Below, one piece after another: positions 36,501 to 64,000 of a DNA stretch of 64,000 nt (the stretch's first letter is position 1; each line of letters begins with the position of its first letter). This DNA is from Leuctra nigra (lineage: Eukaryota; Arthropoda; Insecta; Plecoptera; Leuctridae): the NCBI GenBank assembly GCA_934045905.1, contig OW203762.1, positions 11,313,647 to 11,377,646 on the forward strand, read 5' to 3'. The position numbers and the translations under genes were made by a program. Under the pieces are notes generated by a model. The model made no database searches. It saw nothing but the letters and a program-made list of their open reading frames with translations, and had not been told where the DNA came from.

Positions 36501-38548
36501 GAATAGTTCATGTCTTTTAATTCAAAATTATCCCGCCATTTCTCAAATAAGAGTGTTTTTCAATGCTGCCAACTGCTGCAAAGTCTAAAACTCCAACCGG
36601 AAATAGTCGTGGCCGCCATTTTGATTTCGAAGGAATATTATTTGTAGGTTATTGTTCCTCCAGGTAGACCTTCCTCATACTCCTTTTGTTCCTGTTAATT
36701 TCATCTTTTGTGATGATTAGTGACAAGACAACAATATTATCCTTGCATATTTACAGCATAATCATAGTACATTCTCACTATGGCCATCTTTCATTCTGGT
36801 CATATGAAAACAGTTTGGTGCCCAATTATTTTTTTTAATTGATATTATGTATTTTAATTTAGGTTCCAATTATTCGATATTCGAAATATTTTTGTCAATT
36901 ATTCGATATTCGTATTCGAAGTCAAAAATCACTATTCGCACACCCCTACCTGTTTGAAATGGAAAAAACACTCAAGGGTGGGCTCCCCTCTACTCAGTCC
37001 CCATGTGTTGATGGATGATACTGTTTCAATAAATTTTAAAAGCCATACTATTCATGTTTCCCCCTTCTCAAGATAACAGCTGAGGCCAACCCATGTCAAG
37101 TATCAAAGGACCTGTCACTCAACTCAAGTGTAAAATAGATAGAAGTATAGTCTGGTCCTGACAAATGATTGTTTTTTTCCCATATCCCCATGGTTTATTT
37201 TAACCCTTTCCCGGGCGGTGGGAAACGGATTTCCCATTAACTTTTATGCGTTGTATGGGCGACGGGTGATATATTTCCCGGGTCTTTGATGTGGCGCTAT
37301 CTATGTGCATATTACACAACTTCAAAAAAAAATGTTTGGTCGGTAAAATTGATCTCTAGACCATCAAGAAAGCCGTGGCAAATAGCAAATGACACACGGT
37401 ACGCCAAATTTCGTCAAAAAATCGATTTATATCTCAATATCTATATGTAAATTTGGATTGATAACCTAAAGGGTAAATGTTTGATGTGAGGTATCATGTA
37501 AGTAATATTAGATAAATATTTGATGACCATTTGACCGTTGGATTTTTTTTTATTACGAAATCATTTACAAACGGGAAGTAGTCTTCCCACTGCCCAACCT
37601 ATAGTCTCTCTTATTCGAAACTGAAAGGTTATGTTTTAGATAATCATGGATATTTTCTTTTCTTTTAACCATAGGTAAATTATGTATTTAAGTATGCAGT
37701 TCTAACAAAATCAAAATCTCGATTCAAAAATATATATTATTCAAAAAAAAAATCACAAAAAAAATTTTTACAACCCATTTTCTTCTTATATGGGCGGTGG
37801 GAAGTATTTATCCCACCAAATTTTTTTAAGTGAATATTAAAAAAAAAAATAAAAAAAAAAAAGTGTGAACATGCTTTAAATGTTATCTAATTCACTAATT
37901 CGCTGTTGTCACTGGTTTCCATAAGCTTAAATAATTTGCCCGGGAAAAGGTTAACACATACAAAGTGTTTTTCAAAAACAGACTTCCAAAAACTGAGATG
38001 TGTTTTCTGACGTTAATTATGTATGAAAATGGGTTGAAATTGGGATGAAAAATGTACTATTCTTAGTAATTTGCTTCAAGGGACCGGAATTTTTAACATA
38101 CTAACGCGAGAAACGCACTAGTGAGAAACGTACTAAAGACACAATTTAACATGTGTTCTTATGGGGGAATGCCAGGACCTTTTGAAAAAAACGTATTAGG
38201 GTGAAAAACGTATTAAGGAGAAACGTACTAAAGAGGTTCCACTGTATATGACAAAATCGATCTCTCCTCCCTGAAATTTAGATTATCTGCCCTTGAAATG
38301 TATTAATTTAGCTTTGAAATTTAATGTAGGTACACTCGACAATTCATAAAACTGGTTGGAATCCGTGTGACAGCTGCTATTCCTACGTGCCCTTCTAGCA
38401 GATTTTGGAGTCTGGGGGGTGCAGATAAATGTCTGATTTGGCCTAATAGCCTCAATTTGCTAGTTTTTGTAGCATGGTGATATTTGAAGGATAATTTCTT
38501 GTTGTTGTTTTTTTCTTTTAGTCTAGTCGCAAGGGAAAGCAGAAGTGA
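21526..38548 (+). CDS. PPP1R21: PPP1R21 homologue (KLRAQ-motif protein, FERRY subunit 2)
   Basis: Exons: 21526-21588, 21836-22150, 23430-23936, 25445-25638, 26454-26590, 26795-27015, 32929-33246, 33653-33772, 34162-34308, 35844-36077, 38522-38548. All introns are GT-AG, phases agree, and the total is 760 residues (human protein 780). Exon 1 ends and exon 2 begins across the diagnostic KLRAQ motif (SK|LRAQASVLKKAV). Most of the protein is coiled coil. Near the C-terminus exon 10 has the family signature TTHNYETQLTIMSEHLANMN and DEIDQLK; exon 11 encodes only SSRKGKQK and a stop, the usual basic tail. In animals this protein is a protein phosphatase 1 regulatory subunit and a core subunit of the endosomal FERRY complex, linking Rab5 to mRNA. 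Intron 6 (5.9 kb) holds two LINEs. Exons 7, 9 and 10 are GC-rich, others AT-rich. AATAAA at 38731 is the likely poly(A) signal. Confidence 0.93.
22163..22482. mobile_element. Inverted-repeat element with TTGAATTCAA/TTCAAGG arrays
   Basis: Left GCTAAATTACACGATTCAAG and right CTTGAACCATGTAATTCAG pair over ~25 bp. The body repeats GTTTCCTTGAA, GGGTTGAATTCAA and CAAGTCTTGAA. It starts just 12 bp after the exon 2 donor of PPP1R21. No clear duplication. Confidence 0.6.
22502..22706. mobile_element. PIF/Harbinger-like hairpin MITE (TAA duplication)
   Basis: AGGTGGATTCACACGGCCGTT and its near-complement CGGCTGTGTGAATCCACCT form ~80-bp arms; TAA flanks both sides (22499-22501, 22707-22709), the 3-bp duplication expected of PIF/Harbinger. 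In PPP1R21 intron 2. Confidence 0.75.
24191..25384 (+). mobile_element. hAT-like element with GGTTCGAACC arrays
   Basis: A 1194-bp element in PPP1R21 intron 3. Ends TAGGGTTGGGCGAACC and GGTTCGCCCAACCCTA (16-bp perfect inverted repeat) lie inside a perfect 8-bp duplication TTTTGAAT (24183-24190, 25385-25392). Both ends carry CGAACCGAACC/GGTTCGGTTCG and TTCGAA motifs; the ~900-bp middle is unrelated and non-coding. Confidence 0.93.
26050..26333 (+). repeat. tRNA-derived SINE
   Basis: RNA polymerase III boxes are visible: A box TGGCTCAAAGG at 26058-26068 and B box GGTTTGATTCC at 26111-26121, spaced as in a tRNA gene with an extended middle. A unique body follows, then the shared end CAGTGCGACGTTAAG and an A-rich tail. 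A 3' fragment of the same family lies at 19305-19352. In PPP1R21 intron 4. Confidence 0.75.
27195..27815 (-). pseudogene. 5'-truncated LINE, C-terminal RT fragment
   Basis: Read on the minus strand, an open frame ending at 27280 encodes the last ~190 residues of a LINE polyprotein: YFVPILIYAAVTW, QAAEMKSLRSVAGV, RLRWYGHMKRM, RKAGRPRTKW. It is clearly related to, but not the same family as, the C-terminus of the plus-strand LINE that begins only ~30-50 bp away, so the two lie head to head. An ATT-rich tail is at about 27205-27222. The upstream residues to the first Met at 27936 are not LINE-like. Confidence 0.8.
27922..28356 (+). CDS. LINE ORF1-like frame, possible SGNH/esterase remnant
   Basis: A 144-residue frame just upstream of and overlapping ORF2. 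It contains ESIILRVGNDITWNKS, resembling the GxND block of SGNH hydrolases found in ORF1 of some CR1-type LINEs (usually GTND; here one residue shorter), then LAELFKKAKAVFKTSNISFC, an amphipathic segment that fits the same fold. No catalytic serine block is visible upstream, so it is incomplete or decayed. Assignment is inference. Confidence 0.4.
   Translation: MWKIHDGDVKDVPESIILRVGNDITWNKSNTKNRLADLAELFKKAKAVFKTSNISFCKLVSSSSNIQEEIRALCEDEGIELVDLDMIIQVQISAERQCYEKVRGTNGAETEENVSSTERQGMSTQTIFRRPLVFRTRWVWKTKV
28212..32110 (+). CDS. LINE ORF2: AP endonuclease and reverse transcriptase, interrupted
   Basis: The first part is open from 28212 to the insertion at 31330. Endonuclease motifs: IATINVVTLN, LSETKWGG, YAPQVGRP, LIGDFNARVG, and the catalytic GDHR. 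RT motifs: YRGITLMSQCAKIYERILEKR, QYGFRKDRSTIDLIF, FLDLEKAYDHLPW, GVRQGSVLSPLLF, and VYADDIVVW. The C-terminal region has RLRWFKKMK and RKVGRPRARWFEQI. The uninterrupted frame resumes at 31952 (VEECCEENEG) and ends at 32110 after a run of glutamates; phases before and after the transposon match if one target copy is removed. The frame actually present reads through into the transposon and stops at 31364, replacing the acidic tail with ~11 residues. The RT core is free of stops, so the copy was active recently. Confidence 0.88.
31330..31954. mobile_element. DNA transposon (non-autonomous) inside LINE ORF2
   Basis: Perfect 34-bp terminal inverted repeats: CACCGCGTAGAGAACAGCTA onward at 31330 and its complement ending TCTCTACGCGGTG at 31954. 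The flanks share GTGGAAGAGT (31320-31329 and 31952-31961), part of which overlaps the terminal repeat, so the real duplication is 7-10 bp. CA...TG ends with ~8 bp fit hAT or P; 9-10 bp would fit Mutator. The 625-bp body has no transposase. Confidence 0.9.
34335..34640. mobile_element. Fold-back MITE family, copy B
   Basis: Same arrangement as 12958-13262: TTAAGACGGCTGGGTAGTG at the left, GATATTGATAAAAATCGATG and CAAAGCCACGCTCACTACT at the right. It starts 27 bp after the exon 9 donor of PPP1R21. Confidence 0.7.
34730..35300 (+). repeat. Dispersed repeat family (inverted copy at 59780-60175)
   Basis: Shares AAATTCGAAATTATTTTCC, TATACCTCCCATGTTA and AATTGAAAACTCATTGTTGG with the reverse complement of 59780-60175, and a part also with 11110-11250. 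No ends or coding capacity identified. In PPP1R21 intron 9. Confidence 0.65.
36390..36948 (+). mobile_element. hAT-like element with ATTCGAAT arrays, nested
   Basis: A 559-bp element, ends TAGGGGTGTGCGAATATTCG and ATTCGCACACCCCTA, perfect 8-bp duplication CCTGTTTG (36382-36389, 36949-36956). Ends filled with TTCGAATATTCGAA motifs; the middle is unrelated. Confidence 0.93.
37200..37954. mobile_element. piggyBac-like TTAA element, nested
   Basis: TTAA at 37200-37203 and 37951-37954 bracket CCCTTTCCCGGGC and GCCCGGGAAAAGG inverted ends. The uninterrupted flanking sequence exists at ~63380-63420 inside another element, where TTATTTT is followed directly by CGCATACAAAGTG, giving a natural empty-site comparison. 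No transposase frame. Confidence 0.85.
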
Positions 38549-39301
38549 ATTCTTATTGACGAAGAAACGTTATGAGAAAGATTGGTCCTCATTCCAAATG
38601 CTGGTCGATGGCCACAGGTCACATGTCCAGTTGAAAACTTATACTATTTTCTTTACGTGCATGATACAAATGAGTCAATGATATTCTTCTCTATGAATTT
38701 GATAACCTTTGCACGTTTCCATTTCGATTTAATAAAATATATATATATATATATATATTGCCGTAATGAAGAACAATCAGAGGTCATAGCTTTTATATTT
38801 TACGTGATTGCAAGATTTAATTTACTTAGTGCTTTATTATGGTGCTATTTGCTTGCATTATAAGAGTGAAAAGTGATATAATATGTACCAATAAGATAAA
38901 ATTGTAAATTACTGCGCCCCAATTATTAGTACCTAGATGTAAATTATTATTAATGGTCTGCAAATTGCTGCTATGTTTGTTAGTAAATTGTTATTTAGCG
39001 TGTTCGTATGTAAGTACTATCTACTTAATACAAGTTCGGTATACTCGATTTAATAACTAGACTTAGGCTATACCATTCCTATTATCCTTGTGTATTAAAT
39101 TGATCTTCCTTCAGAATGGGTAGTAGGTAGGTAAATGAATTAAGTATTTAACAGAAAATAATTTGTAATAATTTGTACTATACTCTAGGAGGTATTTACA
39201 TAATATGCATGTGCCTAATGAGTAATAAATGAGGAACAAGTATAAATAAAATCTATTATTAGGTTAATAAATTATTTAAAGTTTCTTCATACGTTCCACA
39301 T
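38549..39301. other. Intergenic region between convergent PPP1R21 and ISCA2
   Basis: Contains the PPP1R21 3' UTR with AATAAA at 38731-38736, an (AT)n run at 38737-38759, and AT-rich sequence shared by the two 3' ends. No further gene or transposon ends seen. Confidence 0.5.
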
Positions 39302-40470
39302 TCAGTCTAATTTGATGGCAAATGAAGCCCCACATGAGCACCCTTGCTCTGCTAAGGGATTATTGACAATTAGAAAGGCAGATCGGATTAACTCCTTGTG
39401 GTAATCTACTGTAGAACCTTTTACATAGTCGAGCGACGTCTTGTCCACAACTACAGATGCACCGTTTTTCTCGAATACTCTGAAACATGGAAAAGCTCCT
39501 GTCAGCTCCTCGTTTAGAATTTGAACATTGCACGAAGCCAGTAATTACTAATTAGAGAATGCATTTTTGAAATACATTTTTCCTCTTTTAAAGAACTTTT
39601 GAATGAAGTCATTTAATATATTGATAATGATAAATTGATAGCAAGGCTTAGGCAGTGGTGACGGCTTGTTCCGATGAAAGTGCTGGTGGCCCTGATAAGG
39701 GCCGTTTGGCGGCAGTTGCGGCCAGAAGATGGAAGTAGTAAAGCTTCCGCTTTCTTTCAGATTTTCATATTATTTAAAATTGAAATGTAAAACCACAGCC
39801 AGTACACTCGTCCTTTGTTCCTCCTCCTCCTGTGAGCTGCCTGTTATCTGAGGAAAAATTTTAAAGTTCCTCACCTGCCGTCCCGGGAAGAGGCCACCAC
39901 CGTCGCACATTTGAATAGCCAAGCGACAGTGGTGTCCTCTTCCCAATTTTTCCTCAGATAACAGGCAGCTCACAGGAGGAGGAGGAACAAACGACGAGTG
40001 TACGGACGGCAGTGTGTAAAACCTTTTAAAATATCTTTTGAATAGTGGAAAGTGAAATGTTAGTTTTACTTTTACGTAAGGGAAATATAAGTTTCCAATT
40101 CTGATAAAAGAACTTTAAAAGCGTCTAGGTATTTTTTTAAAGTAACTTCCCAATCCCATATACCTACAAAATTGCACACTTACACATCATCTTCGTTAAT
40201 TTGAGTATCTAAATCAATTTTATACTGGAAACCGGAGCAGCCTCCGCCCTCGACCAGGATGCGCAGATGACTGCCGTCGGAGGCGATTTCCTTGAGCCTC
40301 GCTACACAGCTGTCAGTGATGTGGACGACGTCTGGAGACGCATTCCCTTCTGCGGGGAGCACGGCTGAGCCTAGCAGCCTTTTGCTGGCCGTCCATGATC
40401 TGTTGAAGAGATCGTGCAGGGGGATGTCAAACAAGATAGCATCAAGGCTTTTGCTCATCATCATTTTCAT
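39302..40470 (-). CDS. ISCA2: ISCA2, mitochondrial iron-sulfur cluster assembly protein
   Basis: Two exons on the minus strand, 40470-40184 and 39479-39302, joined in phase 2 through a GTAAGT donor and TTTCAG acceptor; 154 residues, the same as human ISCA2. It is an A-type carrier that, with ISCA1 and IBA57, delivers 4Fe-4S clusters to mitochondrial enzymes. The three conserved cysteine ligands are present: C78 in [10 protein letters not shown]143 and C145 in GCSCG. The family stretch [18 protein letters not shown] and the [12 protein letters not shown] block are clear. The start is the first Met after an in-frame TGA; residues 1-45 are the presumed targeting region ([10 protein letters not shown] is amphipathic), although the extreme N-terminus MKMMMSK is not a strong presequence. 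The intron holds a MITE (39794-40014). It is convergent with PPP1R21 and divergent from the kinase gene. Confidence 0.95.
39794..40014. mobile_element. hAT-like hairpin MITE, copy 1
   Basis: Ends CACAGCCAGTACACTCGTC and ACGAGTGTACGGACGGCAGTG; perfect 8-bp duplication TGTAAAAC (39786-39793, 40015-40022). Arms pair through CCTCCTCCTGTGAGCTGCCTG. Sits in the ISCA2 intron. Sister copy at 48669-48894. Confidence 0.9.
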
Positions 40471-42150
40471 TTTTTGAGATTGAAAGATTAATCAAAATTA
40501 CTAATTGATAGATTAGCTTATTCGAGGAAAACTCTTGGGAGAGAAGTTTCATCGTGATATTGTAATTGGAGTTTGGTAATACTTTTTTTTAGGATGGAGT
40601 GAGAGATGGACACTATCCTTGAGTATTAAAATAAATCTTCACTTCAATGGTATAACTACTTCCTGGGCATGGGCGCCCGCAGAGGCCGGACAGGGGGGGG
40701 CGCTTGCCCCCCCCCCCCCCCCCCTGGATGTCAGGAAAACATAAAAATTGTATTGGGTTTAACGTATAGTATCATTTTGTAACCAAAAGAACTACAAAAA
40801 ATTGATTTTAGAGTGTAAAAAATGCCCTGCGGGGCAGTTTTGAACATGTCCCCCACCACCCCAAAGTGCAATAATTAAAAAATATTGAATAATTCAACAA
40901 AATACACCTCAAAACGTCTCAAAATTGATTTCAAAGTGTCCAAAAACCAAGAAACGCCCTGCGGGGCAGGGTGGGGGGCGCGCCCCCCACACCCCCCTTA
41001 AACCCGTAAAATATTGTTTTCCTTGACCTGCCCCCACCTGGCAGAAATCCTGCGGGCGCCCATGTTCCTGGGTGTTCATGGACTCCAGCACCACCCAATA
41101 TAATAGAACTAGGTACATACCTAATTTAAATATAATTTACTTCGTAAGCTCTAGCTTGGTATTTAGGAGAATGAAGTGTAAATATGCTCTATCCAAAACT
41201 CATAAAACGAAACAAGAGAAATTCAAAAATGAATTCCGGGGCGATGCACCCTGGACCAGGATGTCATTTTGTACTGTGCAGCAGACCCTCTCCCCACATT
41301 AAATAAATATAAAATATATATTTCGGACATCCTTGGATTTTCCAATAGCTAGCTAGCGCCTCTAAACTGTTGAAAATACTTTGGAAAAGTTTTAACCATG
41401 AAAATTTTAAAAATAAAAATCAACCATTTTTTTATCATAACGTAATCAAGGTAAACCACAATCAGTATAGTCATTGAACTAAGGACCTCCTAAATGACAG
41501 TTGACTTCTTCGAAGCATGGAGCTATTTTCTTCAGTTTTCTTTAGTTTTCTGCAGTTCTTTTCCCTGAAAGTTGATTGTTGATAAAGATCTTGATTATTG
41601 GATTTAAATTTAAATTCGATGATTTCGTTTGGAAAGCAGTGGAATGGAAGCTAGAGGGCTGTGTAAATCGATTTCATTAAAAACTTCATAATTTTGTCCA
41701 TAGGTAGCGCCCTTATTGACAACCATGTAATTTTGCTGGAACCTAATAACACACATTACGCATCTTATCGTTAATTATAAGGCGAATTAAACCATGTAGT
41801 TAATAGTGTAATTTACATGTATTAAATTTCTGAAAAACTCACTGCGAAGAGCTGACATCACATGGTTGACTTTTAAAATGCGGTGTTAAGAAACGTCCAA
41901 ACAGGATACGAAGTGCCGCCATGTTTGTTGGCCTGGCCTTGTCGGCTGACGTAAAGAAGGGCATTGTGGGATTGCTAATTAGAGTGCAGTGAATTTTTAT
42001 CAAAATCGACCTTCATGGCTGTCAAGAAAGACTTGTTTTCGCAAGGAATATTCAGAGTTTCCTTATGCGGTTGACACGTTATTTAGTTACGTGAGTGGTC
42101 TACGAGATCTGCTGAAGAGTTTTGTGTGAGTTGTGGGTCAGACGACGCCA
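40471..42150. promoter_or_regulatory. Divergent intergenic region between ISCA2 and the PKC gene
   Basis: 1.7 kb containing the C-rich element 40668-41064 and presumably both promoters. Near the kinase start, AAGTGCCGCCATGTTTG at ~41914 resembles a YY1-type site. The 5' UTR of the kinase probably lies in ~41950-42150. No TATA box assigned. Confidence 0.4.
40668..41064 (+). mobile_element. C-rich hAT-like element with CATGGGCGCCCGC ends
   Basis: Perfect 13-bp terminal inverted repeats CATGGGCGCCCGC/GCGGGCGCCCATG and a perfect 8-bp duplication TTCCTGGG (40660-40667, 41065-41072). A run of ~19 C lies near the left end and CCCTGCGGGGC motifs lie inside. Confidence 0.9.

Positions 42151-64000
<21,850 letters not shown>

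Larger units (their letters stand above)
36220..38246. mobile_element. TA-flanked CAGTGGAAC element with two nested insertions
   Basis: Ends (TA)CAGTGGAACTTCGCTAGTACG and AGTACTAAAG-type GAGGTTCCACTG(TA). Motifs AACGTACTA recur inside both ends. A TA duplication with CAGTNGAAC ends fits pogo/Tc1-mariner-type elements. Nested: an ATTCGAAT hAT-like element (36390-36948) and a TTAA element (37200-37954). It fills most of the last PPP1R21 intron. Confidence 0.75.

Overview
The window looks like nuclear DNA of an arthropod, most likely an insect. The reasons are spliced genes with insect-like protein sequences (a Pkc98E-type protein kinase C), AT-rich introns, abundant TAGGTACC/ACCTACCT simple sequence, jockey/CR1-type and other LINEs, and a very dense load of hAT-like non-autonomous DNA transposons. 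A hemipteran such as a whitefly is only a guess.

Host genes, left to right: (1) a minus-strand five-exon gene (9021 down to 3468) for a 414-residue THAP-domain plus C2H2 zinc-finger protein; (2) a lone minus-strand THAP-domain exon near 15.5-15.8 kb; (3) PPP1R21, plus strand, 11 exons, 21526-38548, 760 residues, complete; (4) ISCA2, minus strand, two exons, 40470-39302, 154 residues, complete; (5) a novel-type (epsilon-like) protein kinase C, plus strand, 10 exons from 42151 to 62481, running off the right edge before the C-terminal AGC tail. In all four multi-exon models the reading phase is preserved across every proposed junction and every intron has GT-AG ends. PPP1R21 and ISCA2 are convergent. 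ISCA2 and the kinase are divergent. The proteins act separately (endosomal FERRY complex, mitochondrial Fe-S assembly, lipid signalling).

The rest is mostly mobile DNA. A LINE enters from the left edge (1-2255). A second LINE (about 27.84-32.28 kb) sits in PPP1R21 intron 6, head to head with a truncated relative (27.2-27.8 kb), and its reverse-transcriptase ORF is split by a 0.62-kb DNA transposon with 34-bp terminal inverted repeats. There are tRNA-derived SINEs, PIF-like and TA- or TTAA-flanked MITEs, a TA-flanked CAGTGGAAC element holding two other transposons, an 8 x 112-bp satellite next to the THAP gene's 5' end, and a 40-bp minisatellite in the kinase gene.

The most striking signal is a set of hAT-like elements, most with perfect 8-bp target-site duplications and TAGNGNTG-type ends. 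Each element body is largely built from many copies of its own short, often palindromic motif: ATCGATT, GATCTCGA, GGGAATATTCCC, AAGTAATGAAATTAC, GGTTCGAACC, ATTCGAAT, TTTTCATGAAAA, GGTAATATTACC, CGAGTCGAGTT. Similar arrays (CAAGATCTTG, TGCCAGGCA, TTGAATTCAA, CGCGAAATT) occur with less clean boundaries. Shared ends combined with a different motif array in each family is the main candidate for something undescribed here.
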